Assembly: GCA_902470695.1 (NCBI GenBank)
Contig: CABRHH010000022.1
Span: 1 to 45,172, forward strand
Length of the DNA: 45,172 nucleotides
Source: an uncultured Collinsella sp.
GTDB lineage: Bacteria > Actinomycetota > Coriobacteriia > Coriobacteriales > Coriobacteriaceae
Reading direction: 5' to 3'
In this document: positions 31,305 through 39,869 of the stretch, piece after piece
Layout of the letters: every line of letters begins with the position of its first letter
Numbering within the stretch: position 1 is the stretch's first letter
Position numbers and translations under genes: made by a program
Notes under the pieces: generated by a model
Told to the model about the DNA's origin: nothing
The model's database searches: none
Seen by the model: the letters and a program-made list of their open reading frames with translations, nothing else

Positions 31305-33962
31305 ATGTCAGTTGACTACCCGACCATGACGACGGCCGAGATTCGCTCGGCGTACCTGTCGTTTTTCGAGCAGAAGGGCTGCAAGCTCTGCCCGAGCTCC
31401 TCGCTCGTACCTGACGACCCCTCCCTGCTGCTCGCCAATGCCGGTATGAACCAGTTCAAGGAATACTACCAGGGCAAGAAGACGATGAAGGAGATCGGCG
31501 CCTGCTCCTGCCAGAAGTGCGTCCGCACCAACGACATCGACATCATCGGCGCCGACGGTCGCCACGCGAGCTTCTTCGAGATGCTCGGCAACTTCGCGTT
31601 CGGCGGCGTGACCAAGAGTCAGGCCTGCGCCTGGGCCTTCGAGCTCATCACGGAGGTCTTCAAGCTGCCGGTCGAGCGACTCCACTTCACCGTGTTCACC
31701 GATGACGACGAGACCTATGAGATCTGGCGGGCTCTCGGCGTCGAGGAGAGCCACATCACGCGCCTGGGCGAGGACGACAACTTCTGGGCTGCCGGCCCCA
31801 CCGGCCCCTGCGGTCCGTGCTCCGAGATTTACTTCGACCAGGGTCCCGAGGTGGGCTGCGGCAGCCCCGACTGCGCGCCCGGCTGCGACTGCGACCGCTT
31901 CCTGGAGTTCTGGAACCTCGTGTTCACCCAGTTCGATCGCCAGGAGGACGGCTCGATGCCCGAGCTGCCGCACCGCAACCTCGATACCGGCATGGGCCTG
32001 GAGCGCATGGCCGCCATCATGCAGCACAAGAGCTCCTTCTACGACGGCGACGTCATGCAGGGCCTCATCCGCTTGGGCGAGGAGATCTCGGGCACGGCGT
32101 ATGTCGAGGACGACTACGCCGGCGCCTCACGCTCGCTGCGCATCATCGCCGACCACGCGCGTTCGGTGGATTTCCTGATCTCGGACGGCGTCTTGCCCGG
32201 CAACGAGGGTCGCGGCTACGTGCTGCGCCGTCTGCTGCGCCGCGCGGTATTCCACGGTCGCCTGCTGGGCATCGAAGATGCCTTCCTCGGCCGCTTCATC
32301 GACAAGGTCAACGAGATCATGGGGGATGCCTACCCGAACCTGCGCGAGAGCGTCGGCCTGGTGAAGGGCATCGTCGAGGCCGAGGAGGAGCGCTTCTCCA
32401 CCACGCTGAACAACGGCCGCGCCTATCTGGACGAGCAGCTGGGGGCTCTGGCCGCCGCCGAGCCGCTTCCCGGGGACGCCGCCTTCATGCTGCATGACAC
32501 GTTCGGGTTCCCGATCGATTTGACCGTCGAGATCGCCCAGGCGGCGGGCCATGCGGTGGATATCGCAGGGTTCGACGCCGCCATGGCCGAGCAGAAGGCC
32601 CGCGCCCGCGCTGCCGCCAAGGGTGATGCCTGGGGTGCCTTCAACGATGTGTGGACCGAGCTTTCCGACAAGCTGCCCGCCACCGAGTTCGCAGGCTATG
32701 ACATGGACGCCGTGGACGACGCCCGCGTGCTTGCCATCGTGTGCGACGGCGCATCCGTTGCGACGGCGCCGGAGGGCTCGGCGGTCGAGGTCGTGCTCGA
32801 CCGGACCCCGTGCTACGCGGAGATGGGCGGCCAGCTGGGCGATACCGGTCAGATCGCAGGCGCTTCGGGCAGCGTGGATGTCGAGAGCACCACGGCGAAG
32901 GGCGGCCTGTACGTCCATGCCGGCACGGTGGCGTCCGGCTCGCTTGCCGTGGGCGACACCGTGCGCGTCGCCTACGGGTTGCACCGCCGCGAGCTGCTGC
33001 GCCGCAACCACACCGCCACTCATCTGCTCGACGCCGCGCTCAAGCAGGTCCTGGGCGATCACGTCAACCAGGCGGGTTCGCTGGTTGCTCCCGCGAGCCT
33101 GCGCTTCGACTTCACCCATTTCGAGGCCCTCACCGCCGAGCAGCTGCGCGAGGTCGAGCGGGTGGTGAACGAGCAGATCTTCGCCGCCAAGCCCGTCGTG
33201 ACCCGCGTCATGGGCATCGAGGAGGCCAAGGCCGCAGGGGCCGTGGCCCTGTTCGGCGAGAAGTACGGCGAGACGGTCCGCGTGGTGTCGGTGGGCGCCG
33301 AGGAGCACCCGTTCTCACGCGAGCTGTGCGGCGGCACGCACGTGGCGAATACCGTCGAGCTCGGCTTCTTCCGCATCGTCTCCGAGTCCTCCACGGGCTC
33401 CAACATCCGTCGCATCGAGGCGGTGACCAGCGAGGGCGCGGTTGCCTACCTCGAGGGTCGCGCCCAGATCGCCGAACAGGCCGCCCTGACGCTAAAGTGT
33501 CGCTTGGAGGAGGTGCCCGCCCGCGTGTCCGCGCTTCAGGCCGAGCTGCGCGAGACCTCCCAGAAGCTCAAGCGCGCGCTGACCGGCGGTTCCTCCGACG
33601 CCGTTGCCGCCGCTATCGAGGGCGCTCTTGAACTTGACGGCTACCGTCTTGTGACCGCCCGGCTCGAAGGGCTGGAGGCGTCCGACCTGCGCAGCGTGTG
33701 GGACACCGTGCGCCAAAAGGTCGCCGGCCCCGTTGCCTGCGTGCTCGCAACGGTTACCGAGAAGGGCACGCCCGCCCTCATCGCCGCCGCTACCGACGAG
33801 GCGGCTGCAGCCGGATTCCATGCCGGCAACGTGATTAAGGCCGCAGCCTGCGCCATCGATGGCCGCGGAGGCGGCAAGCCCACCATGGCGCAGGCCGGCG
33901 GCAAGAACGCCGCCGGTATCGAGGCTGCGCTCGAGGCGGCCCGCACCGCCCTCGGCGCATAG
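31305..33962 (+). CDS. alaS: Alanyl-tRNA synthetase
   Basis: An 885-residue class II synthetase that charges tRNA-Ala. The N-terminal catalytic domain starts with MTTAEIRSAYLSFFEQKGC, the motif 1 region, and has NLDTGMGLERMAAI (motif 3). The editing domain has the zinc ligands HTATH and CGGTH, used to deacylate Ser-tRNA-Ala. The C-terminal C-Ala domain includes GRGGGKPTMAQAGGK. All parts are complete. RBS GAGGAG; a -10 TATAAT lies upstream. The gene leads a tight group: ruvX, mltG, yqeG and aroK follow within a few bases of each other. Confidence 0.97.
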   Translation: MSVDYPTMTTAEIRSAYLSFFEQKGCKLCPSSSLVPDDPSLLLANAGMNQFKEYYQGKKTMKEIGACSCQKCVRTNDIDIIGADGRHASFFEMLGNFAFGGVTKSQACAWAFELITEVFKLPVERLHFTVFTDDDETYEIWRALGVEESHITRLGEDDNFWAAGPTGPCGPCSEIYFDQGPEVGCGSPDCAPGCDCDRFLEFWNLVFTQFDRQEDGSMPELPHRNLDTGMGLERMAAIMQHKSSFYDGDVMQGLIRLGEEISGTAYVEDDYAGASRSLRIIADHARSVDFLISDGVLPGNEGRGYVLRRLLRRAVFHGRLLGIEDAFLGRFIDKVNEIMGDAYPNLRESVGLVKGIVEAEEERFSTTLNNGRAYLDEQLGALAAAEPLPGDAAFMLHDTFGFPIDLTVEIAQAAGHAVDIAGFDAAMAEQKARARAAAKGDAWGAFNDVWTELSDKLPATEFAGYDMDAVDDARVLAIVCDGASVATAPEGSAVEVVLDRTPCYAEMGGQLGDTGQIAGASGSVDVESTTAKGGLYVHAGTVASGSLAVGDTVRVAYGLHRRELLRRNHTATHLLDAALKQVLGDHVNQAGSLVAPASLRFDFTHFEALTAEQLREVERVVNEQIFAAKPVVTRVMGIEEAKAAGAVALFGEKYGETVRVVSVGAEEHPFSRELCGGTHVANTVELGFFRIVSESSTGSNIRRIEAVTSEGAVAYLEGRAQIAEQAALTLKCRLEEVPARVSALQAELRETSQKLKRALTGGSSDAVAAAIEGALELDGYRLVTARLEGLEASDLRSVWDTVRQKVAGPVACVLATVTEKGTPALIAAATDEAAAAGFHAGNVIKAAACAIDGRGGGKPTMAQAGGKNAAGIEAALEAARTALGA

Positions 33963-33972
33963 CGCGGCAGCC

Positions 33973-34392
33973 ATGGTCGCCCTCGCACTCGATATCGGAG
34001 CCGTGCGCATCGGCATCGCGGTCTCGGATCGTTCCGGGCGCGTCGCCATGCCGCTCAAGGTCCTGCCTGCCGCCGAGGTCGAGGGTATGGCACGCAGCTT
34101 CCGCTATCTTTTGGAAGATCACGAACCCGACATGCTGGTCTGCGGTCTGCCGCAGACCATGGCGGGGGAGAGCGGCCCGCAGGCCGAGCGGGTGCGGGCA
34201 ATCGCCACGCGCATCGCCGACGCCTGCGGCCTTCCGCTTGCGTTCGTCGACGAGCGCCTGAGCTCGCGCGAGGCGAAGCGCATCCTGCGCGAGCAGGGCC
34301 TATCCGAAAAGCAGATGCGCGGCAAGGTCGATATGATTTCAGCCTCCTTGTTCCTGCAAGCATGGCTCGACACCCAGCAAGGAGAGAACTGA
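33973..34392 (+). CDS. ruvX: YqgF/RuvX-type Holliday junction resolvase-like protein
   Basis: A 139-residue RNase H-fold protein. ALDIGAVRIGIAVSDRSG (5-22) holds the first catalytic Asp, VCGLPQTMAGESGPQAE is the usual second strand, and FVDERLSSREAKRIL carries the acidic residues of the third. The family takes part in 16S rRNA end processing and/or DNA junction cutting. The open frame runs further upstream into alaS, but ATG 33973 starts the protein in the usual place, 10 bases after the alaS stop. The order alaS-ruvX-mltG is conserved in Gram-positive bacteria. Confidence 0.92.
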   Translation: MVALALDIGAVRIGIAVSDRSGRVAMPLKVLPAAEVEGMARSFRYLLEDHEPDMLVCGLPQTMAGESGPQAERVRAIATRIADACGLPLAFVDERLSSREAKRILREQGLSEKQMRGKVDMISASLFLQAWLDTQQGEN

Positions 34393-34393
34393 C

Positions 34394-35602
34394 GTGTCCC
34401 CATCGCCGACATCCTCGCCCCGCCGTTCCGGTCGACCTGCCGGCGCGCGCTACCGCGACGCCGCAACCCCCGTACGGCGCCCGGCGGCCCAGCGAACCCA
34501 AAGCCCCTATGCGCGCCATGCCCATCCGCAGCGTTCAGGTCGCCGGCGACCTGCGCCGAAGCGCGGTGGACATGCCGGCTCGCCCTGGCCGGTGCTCATC
34601 GCGCTCGTGGCTGCGGCAGCCGTTGTCGCCGTTGCGGTTATCGTCGTGATCCCCGCCCTGTTTAAAACGGGGCACGTCGAGGTCGCCGCTGGGCAGGAGG
34701 TGACCATCACGGTGCCCGAGGGTGCCTCCGGCGATGCGATCGCCAAGCTGTTGGTCGACAACCACGTGGTGTCCGATGCCAGCTCGTACTACGCGGCCGT
34801 GGACAAGCTGGGGGCCGAGTCGTCGCTCAAGCCCGGCGACTACCGCTTCGTCACGGGCCAAGACGCCACCTCGGTGGTGAAGCAGCTGGTTGCCGGTCCA
34901 AACCTGGATAACGGCAAGCTCACGGTGCCCGAGGGCAAGACGGTGGCGCAGACCGCCGCGCTGGTCGAGTCGGCGCTGGGGATCCCCGCCTCCGACTTCA
35001 TCGCTCAGGCGAAGGCGTCCGCCTACGCAAGCGACTATCCGTTCCTCGCGCAGGCGGCCAACGATTCGCTGGAGGGCTTCCTCTACCCGAAGACCTATTC
35101 GTTCACCGATTCGCCCACGGCCGACACCGTCATTCGCGCGATGCTCGACCAGTACCAGTCCGACGTTGCGAACGCCCTCGATTTCGAAGCGGCACGCGCG
35201 AGCATCCAGGCGACCTACGGCGTCGAGATGACCGACTACCAGTTCCTCACGCTGGCCTCCATCATCGAACGCGAGGCCCTCACCTCCGAACAGCGCTACA
35301 AGGTCTCCTCGGTGTTCTACAATCGCCTGCAGCAGGGTATGCCCCTGCAAAGCGACGCCACCATGATGTATGTCACCGGTGGCGAGGTCACGGCCGAGGA
35401 CCTCAAGAAGCAGGACCCGTACAACACCTACCTGAACGCCGGTGTCACGCCCACGCCGATCTGCGCCCCATCGCTCGATTCGCTCAAGGCGGCGCTCGCC
35501 CCTGCATCCACCGACTACCTGTATTTCTTCATCACCCAGAGCGAGGAGTACTTCTCGCAGACCTACGACCAGCACCTTCAGGCCATTGAGGAGAACCGCT
35601 AG
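34394..35602 (+). CDS. mltG: Endolytic transglycosylase MltG
   Basis: A 402-residue membrane-bound enzyme that cuts newly made peptidoglycan strands, and so sets glycan length. The N-terminal 65 residues are a Pro/Arg/Ser-rich cytoplasmic tail. One transmembrane segment follows (about 65-92), then a LysM-like subdomain (VTITVPEGASGDAIAKLLVD). The YceG/MltG catalytic domain has FLYPKTYSF, LASIIEREAL with the catalytic Glu, and YNRLQQGMPLQSDATMMY. PYNTYLNAGVTPTPI and the YLYFFITQSEEYFS end are typical. GTG start one base after the ruvX stop. Confidence 0.94.
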   Translation: MSPSPTSSPRRSGRPAGARYRDAATPVRRPAAQRTQSPYARHAHPQRSGRRRPAPKRGGHAGSPWPVLIALVAAAAVVAVAVIVVIPALFKTGHVEVAAGQEVTITVPEGASGDAIAKLLVDNHVVSDASSYYAAVDKLGAESSLKPGDYRFVTGQDATSVVKQLVAGPNLDNGKLTVPEGKTVAQTAALVESALGIPASDFIAQAKASAYASDYPFLAQAANDSLEGFLYPKTYSFTDSPTADTVIRAMLDQYQSDVANALDFEAARASIQATYGVEMTDYQFLTLASIIEREALTSEQRYKVSSVFYNRLQQGMPLQSDATMMYVTGGEVTAEDLKKQDPYNTYLNAGVTPTPICAPSLDSLKAALAPASTDYLYFFITQSEEYFSQTYDQHLQAIEENR

Positions 35603-35603
35603 C

Positions 35604-36101
35604 ATGCGCCTTTTCTCACCGAATCGATATCTTTCCGCCGTCGAGCGCATCGACCTGAACGCCCTGTGGGCCTCTGGCAAGCGCGCGATCCTGCTTGACC
35701 GCGACAACACGCTCGTGCCGCGCGACGCCGCCGGCGCGCCCGCCAGCGTCGCCGCCTGGCTCGACCAGGCCCGAGAGCTCGGCTTCAAGCTCTGCATGGT
35801 GTCCAACAACTGGCATCGCGACCAGGTCATGCGCTCTGCGAGCGAGCTCGGCATCGAGGCCATCAGCCATGCCATGAAACCGGCGCCGTTCGCGGTGTTC
35901 GCCGCCCTGCGCCGCCTGGGCGTGGACCGGAGCGCGGCGGTGCTGGTGGGCGATCAGCTCTACACGGATGTTTGGGCGGGCAACTTCGCCGGCGTCGACA
36001 CCATCTTGGTGAAGCCGCAGGCCACCGCTGATCTGTGGTACACGCAGATCTTCCGCATCTTCGAGCGCCGCGCCTTGCGCGATCTGGACTGCGAGGCGTG
36101 A
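35604..36101 (+). CDS. yqeG: YqeG-family HAD phosphatase
   Basis: A 165-residue HAD-type hydrolase of subfamily IIIA, related to mitochondrial phosphatidylglycerophosphatase (PTPMT/Gep4). LLDRDNTL holds the nucleophile Asp and the second Asp, MVSNNW is motif II, AMKPAP has the motif III Lys, and LVGDQLYTDVWAGN is motif IV. In bacteria the substrate is not well settled; dephosphorylation of a lipid phosphate is the best guess. The start ATG follows one base after the mltG stop; GAGGAG lies inside the mltG end. It leads directly into aroK. Confidence 0.9.
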   Translation: MRLFSPNRYLSAVERIDLNALWASGKRAILLDRDNTLVPRDAAGAPASVAAWLDQARELGFKLCMVSNNWHRDQVMRSASELGIEAISHAMKPAPFAVFAALRRLGVDRSAAVLVGDQLYTDVWAGNFAGVDTILVKPQATADLWYTQIFRIFERRALRDLDCEA

Positions 36102-36107
36102 TCGACC

Positions 36108-36641
36108 ATGCCCGACTCGGTCAAACGCGGCTGCGACCATGTGTTCTTCATCGGCTTCCTCGGAGCGGGCAAGTCCACGCTCGCCCGTAACCTGGGTCAG
36201 ATGTTCCGCCGTCGCTACGTCGATACCGACCGTCTGGTGGAGCGGCGCTGCGGCCGGAGCGTGACCCAGATCTTTGAACGCGAGGGGGAGTCGCGGTTCC
36301 GCGCGCTCGAGACCGAGGTGCTGCGCAGCTTGGCCGAGCAGCGCAGTCTGCTGGTGAGCTGCGGGGGCGGCATCGTGGAGACGCCCGCGAACATCGACCT
36401 CATGCACGAGATGGGCTACTGCGTCTACCTCGATGGCGACCTGGACGATTCGCTGCGCCAGATCAGGCGCAGCGACACGCGGCCCGATTTCCAGTCGGTG
36501 GCCCATGCCGCAGCGCTGATCGATCATCGTCGGCCGCTCTACCGCACGGCGGCCGACCTGGTCCTCGACATCCGCGGCAAGAGCTTCACCGACGTGTCCT
36601 ATTCCTGTGCCGAGCTGCTTTTGGAGCGTGGTTTACTATGA
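36108..36641 (+). CDS. aroK: Shikimate kinase
   Basis: A 177-residue P-loop kinase that phosphorylates shikimate at the 3-hydroxyl, fifth step of aromatic amino acid synthesis. Walker A is GFLGAGKS at about 16-23; VDTDRLVER carries the shikimate-binding Asp; FR in ESRFRALE and the CGGG loop bind the substrate; the lid Arg is in SDTRPDF; HRRPLY holds the adenine-side Arg. All needed residues are present, so the enzyme is probably active. ATG 36108 lies six bases after the yqeG stop. Its last bases overlap the start of the AroB-like gene as ATGA. Confidence 0.92.
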   Translation: MPDSVKRGCDHVFFIGFLGAGKSTLARNLGQMFRRRYVDTDRLVERRCGRSVTQIFEREGESRFRALETEVLRSLAEQRSLLVSCGGGIVETPANIDLMHEMGYCVYLDGDLDDSLRQIRRSDTRPDFQSVAHAAALIDHRRPLYRTAADLVLDIRGKSFTDVSYSCAELLLERGLL

Positions 36642-37732
36642 CGATTCGCCGTCAGCTGCTGAATTTCGGCAGCCGCAGCACCGATTTCCGCTTGGGCGTC
36701 GACGCGCTGCAGGAGGCCGGCACGCTGCTTGCGGGCACGGTCGCCAAACCGAAACGCGCCATGCTGGTGCACGAGGGTGCCGCCGACGCCGAACCCGCCC
36801 TGTCGCTTGCGCGCGCCCTGATCGATGCGGGCTTCACCGTCACGACGTTTGCTCTGGCGGGCACGGTGGCCGACGTCACGCTCGACCGCGCGCAGGAACT
36901 CTATGCGGCCCTCGGTTCCGCCCGCATCACCTCCGAGGACCTCGTCGTCGCCCTCGGCGGCCATCGTACCTGCTCGCTCGCCGCGTTCTGCGCCCGCACC
37001 TGGTGCGCGGGGACGGCTTGCGCGACGGTTCCCACCACCTTCGACGCCATGGTGTGCACGCCCACGCAGATGGTGCCGCTCTCCGTTGGGGATGCGGGCG
37101 CGCTGGTCGAGCTGCCGCCCGAGATCGCCCTGTCGCTGTGCGACCTCACTTTCATCATGGATGCCGACGATGACGCCTGTGCGCTCGGCGCGGTCAAGCT
37201 CGTGGGTGCCTATCTGGCGGAGAGTCGCACCTGCTGGGACAGGCTCGAGCAGGCGACGGCAGGCGTTGCTGAGCGCCGCGAGACATCCCTGATCGATGCG
37301 CTGTGCACGGCTCAGACCGCGCGCCTCAACATCGCGAAATCGGTCAGCCCCTCGGCGCGCGCCGCCTGGCGGTTCGGCACGATGGCGGCCGATGCGCTGC
37401 GCGCGTGCCTGCCCGATGCGCTGGACGAGGCGACCCTTCTGGCCGAAGGCATGCGCTTCGAGGCACGCCTGGCGCACGAGGCCACCGGCTTCGCCCTCGA
37501 CGATGTGTTCGCCCTCGACGACCGGCTGGATGACCTCCATATCGAGGAGGCGACCTTCGCCCTCGATGCCGACCGGTTCTGCGAGACGCTGGTGTCCGAG
37601 CGGCTGCGCCATGCGAACCGCCTGCTGTTCGCGCTGCCCAAGCACCCGGGCACCATTCGGCTGACCTCGGTGGAGCCCGAGGTGCTGCACCGCCACGCTG
37701 CCGCCTATCTCGCCTCGCGCGCCGCATCCTGA
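36638..37732 (+). CDS. 3-dehydroquinate synthase-like protein, catalytic residues apparently lost
   Basis: A 364-residue protein with the layout of AroB: an N-terminal nucleotide-binding-like half with EDLVVALGGHR and ATVPTTFDAM, and a C-terminal helical half. Compared with E. coli AroB, as I remember its sequence, GGGVVGD reads GGHRTCS (107-113). The substrate loop DSSVGGK is missing (139-150 read VCTPTQMVPLSV). The zinc-ligand Glu of GLAEVIKYG falls at Ala185 (CALGAVKLVG), and the two zinc His of GHTFGHA and LHGEA are gone (RFGTMAADAL at 245-254, LLAEGMRFEA at 267-276). It starts inside the aroK stop (ATGA), so it is made with shikimate kinase. It may be a pseudoenzyme or a diverged enzyme; it should not be taken as the working AroB without a test. 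Confidence 0.72.
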   Translation: MTIRRQLLNFGSRSTDFRLGVDALQEAGTLLAGTVAKPKRAMLVHEGAADAEPALSLARALIDAGFTVTTFALAGTVADVTLDRAQELYAALGSARITSEDLVVALGGHRTCSLAAFCARTWCAGTACATVPTTFDAMVCTPTQMVPLSVGDAGALVELPPEIALSLCDLTFIMDADDDACALGAVKLVGAYLAESRTCWDRLEQATAGVAERRETSLIDALCTAQTARLNIAKSVSPSARAAWRFGTMAADALRACLPDALDEATLLAEGMRFEARLAHEATGFALDDVFALDDRLDDLHIEEATFALDADRFCETLVSERLRHANRLLFALPKHPGTIRLTSVEPEVLHRHAAAYLASRAAS

Positions 37733-37879
37733 GGGCCCTCGCACGCCTCTGCTTTCGTGCATTCGTGCACGTCTTCCCCTATGCCTTCGTAGAGTGAAGC
37801 CATGGGGGCACCCCCATCCCGAGCGTACGCGTCGGCTGCCCGCACCGGCGCCGACGCCTGCGCGGCCCTGCACCGGTGC

Positions 37880-37908
37880 TTGCATCGCTGGCGTCGGCGG
37901 GCTACCCT
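37880..37908 (+). promoter_or_regulatory. promoter of the M24 peptidase gene
   Basis: TTGCAT (37880-37885), a 17-base spacer and TACCCT (37903-37908) lie about 60 bases before the start. The -10 box is only fair. Confidence 0.5.
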
Positions 37909-37966
37909 CGGGTACAGCCATATTCAGTGTCCCGTACTGCGGGATACGCTACCGCAAGGAGGAATC

Positions 37967-39097
37967 ATGACCGAGCAGCTTTCTGGGCCCGCCGGCCGCA
38001 TCGAGCGCCTGCGTGCGCTCATGGAGGAGCGCGGCTACGATGCCGTCGTGGTCCGCGACGAGGCCAACCTGCGCTGGCTCACCGGTGCGCGCGGGGTCTT
38101 CGACTACACGTTCGAGTTCCCGCATGCGGCCTTCATCACGGCCGATGCCACCTACCTGCACACCGACTCGCGCTATCTCAACAGCTTCCGCGAGAGCTTG
38201 GGGGAGGAAAGCCCCTGGCAGCTCGACCAGGAGGAGGGCACCATCCCCGATTGGGTGGCGGCCCGTGCCGCCGCCTGCCGCTGCCGTGTGGTGGCTGTCG
38301 AGGACGACATGCAGATCGGGTTCTACCGCAGCCTTGAGCGCGGGCTCGAGGACCGCTCCGTTTTCTGTGCGCTGCCGCTCATGCATGGCGACATCCGGCG
38401 CCTGCGCGCGGTGAAGGACGCCGAGGAGATTGCCCTCATGCGCGAGGCGCAGGCGATCACCGACGCCGCCTTCACCCACATGTGCTCCTTCATCAAGCCC
38501 GGTCAGACCGAGAAGGAGATTCGCAACGAGCTTGAGCGCTTCATGTTCTCCCAGGGTGCCGACGCGCTCGCCTTCGGCTCGATCGTGGCCAGCGGCCCCA
38601 ACACCGCCAACCCGCACGCCGTCCCCTCCGACCGCGTGGTGGAGAAAGGCGACTTCGTGCTCATGGACTATGGCGCGGGCCTGGGCGACTACCGCTCCGA
38701 TATGACACGCACCGCCGTGCTGGGCGAACCGGAGGCCTGGCAGCGCGACCTGTACGATCTGGTGCGCCGTTGCCACGAGGAGTGCGCATCCGCGGTGCAT
38801 GCCGGGGTGGACGGCAATGACATCTTCCTGCTGTCCCGCCGCATCATCGCCGATGCGGGTTTCGGCGAGTACTACAACCACGGCTTGGGTCACGGCGTCG
38901 GCATCGACATCCACGAGCAGCCCAACTTCGGCCGCAAGCGCGGGGCCGTACCCGCCGGGGCGGTCATCACGATCGAGCCGGGTGTCTACTTGCCCGGGCG
39001 CGGCGGCGTTCGCCTGGAGGACTACGGCGTGGTCACCGAGGAGGGCTTTGAGCCCTTCACCGCGTCTACGCACGAGCTGGTTGTTATCGACTGCTAA
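37967..39097 (+). CDS. Xaa-Pro peptidase of the M24 family
   Basis: A 376-residue pita-bread metallopeptidase with an N-terminal creatinase-like domain (1-130) and an M24 domain. The five metal ligands are present: Asp in LMDYGAG, Asp in YRSDMTRT, His in HGLGHGVG, Glu in TIEPGVYL and Glu in RLEDYG. It should release an N-terminal residue ahead of proline, with two Mn, Co or Zn ions. The ATG follows AAGGAGGAA. The M24-efp order (pepP/ypdF near efp) is found in many Gram-positive bacteria. Confidence 0.92.
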   Translation: MTEQLSGPAGRIERLRALMEERGYDAVVVRDEANLRWLTGARGVFDYTFEFPHAAFITADATYLHTDSRYLNSFRESLGEESPWQLDQEEGTIPDWVAARAAACRCRVVAVEDDMQIGFYRSLERGLEDRSVFCALPLMHGDIRRLRAVKDAEEIALMREAQAITDAAFTHMCSFIKPGQTEKEIRNELERFMFSQGADALAFGSIVASGPNTANPHAVPSDRVVEKGDFVLMDYGAGLGDYRSDMTRTAVLGEPEAWQRDLYDLVRRCHEECASAVHAGVDGNDIFLLSRRIIADAGFGEYYNHGLGHGVGIDIHEQPNFGRKRGAVPAGAVITIEPGVYLPGRGGVRLEDYGVVTEEGFEPFTASTHELVVIDC

Positions 39098-39163
39098 CAC
39101 GTCCTCACGGGCGACGGGCGCGCCCGAGGGCACCCCACGCCTTGCTGCATCTTGGCGCATCGC

Positions 39164-39197
39164 ACGGCATCGGCTGTCATCAGACAGCCGATGCCGT
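39164..39197 (+). terminator. perfect 15-bp hairpin after the M24 peptidase gene
   Basis: ACGGCATCGGCTGTC (39164-39178) pairs perfectly with 39183-39197 across a 4-base loop (ATCA). The tail is TTGTATATGG, a weak U-run, so it is probably a terminator but not a classical one. Confidence 0.6.
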
Positions 39198-39208
39198 TGT
39201 ATATGGTG

Positions 39209-39250
39209 TGATGACATACGGGAGCGGCAGGTATTGCTAGCATGTCATCA
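39209..39250. promoter_or_regulatory. 9-bp inverted repeat, possible operator
   Basis: TGATGACAT (39209-39217) and ATGTCATCA (39242-39250) are perfect inverted copies 24 bases apart, just upstream of the gene at 39278. TAGCAT lies between them next to the second copy. The arrangement suggests a dimeric regulator, but no regulator gene is nearby. Confidence 0.45.
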
Positions 39251-39277
39251 ACAGAGTCCGCGGAGTAAGGAGCCGAG

Positions 39278-39766
39278 ATGCTGTTCGACCATTCTAATGC
39301 ACGTGCCGTGCGGGCAGCGGTCCTGCTCGTTGTCTTCGCCTTTGGTGTGTGCGGCTGCTTGCTCGCTACGTTTTGGTACGGCGAGCAGGCGCGCATCCGG
39401 CAATATGCCGTCGACGGCTACCCGCTCCAGGGGACCTACCAGAATGTGAACGCCGGTGATGATGAGTGCTTCAGCGCGGCGTTCATTCCCGATGAGGGCG
39501 CAGACGATGCGGGCACCTGGCAGCTGACGTTCGTCAACAGGACCGCCAACAGGCAATGGACGCTCGAGGGAACCTACCATCAGACAGCGGATCCGAATAT
39601 CTACGAGCTGCTCGATACGAACGGCGAACGGGTCGCGATGGCTCACCTTGCCTATGCGACCCGCGATGGGCACGACGGCGAACTGTTCGTCTCCTACGAA
39701 AGCGAGACGTTCGTCTTGCCGAAGATTTCAGCTGATCCCGCCTATTACACCGACTTTGATGCGTAA
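39278..39766 (+). CDS. Membrane-anchored protein of unknown function
   Basis: A 162-residue protein with one N-terminal transmembrane segment (about 12-34, AAVLLVVFAFGVCGCLLATFW) and an extracytoplasmic domain rich in beta strands (GTYQNV, GTWQLTFVN, WTLEGTYHQ, GELFVSYESETFVL). The alternating pattern suggests a small beta barrel or lipocalin-like fold. I do not recognise the family. RBS AAGGAG. It has its own leader with an inverted repeat and a hairpin on each side, so it appears to be a single-gene unit between the peptidase and efp. Confidence 0.7.
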   Translation: MLFDHSNARAVRAAVLLVVFAFGVCGCLLATFWYGEQARIRQYAVDGYPLQGTYQNVNAGDDECFSAAFIPDEGADDAGTWQLTFVNRTANRQWTLEGTYHQTADPNIYELLDTNGERVAMAHLAYATRDGHDGELFVSYESETFVLPKISADPAYYTDFDA

Positions 39767-39772
39767 ATGTGG

Positions 39773-39811
39773 TCGCCCTATCCTGTGAAATCATGCAGGA
39801 TGGGGCGATTT
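39773..39811 (+). terminator. hairpin terminator before efp
   Basis: TCGCCCTATCCTG (39773-39785) pairs with CAGGATGGGGCGA (39796-39808) with one mismatch, followed by TTT. A moderate intrinsic terminator. A -10-like TATAAT (39827-39832) for efp follows without a clear -35. Confidence 0.65.
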
Positions 39812-39869
39812 GCCGTGTATTGGCGTTATAATCAGCAGGTTCGAATGACGAGACAACGAAAGGCTGCAC

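Noticed and set aside
39838..39846. GGTTCGAAT, like a tRNA T-arm
   Set aside because: No acceptor, D-arm or anticodon stem can be built around it; it lies in the efp leader.
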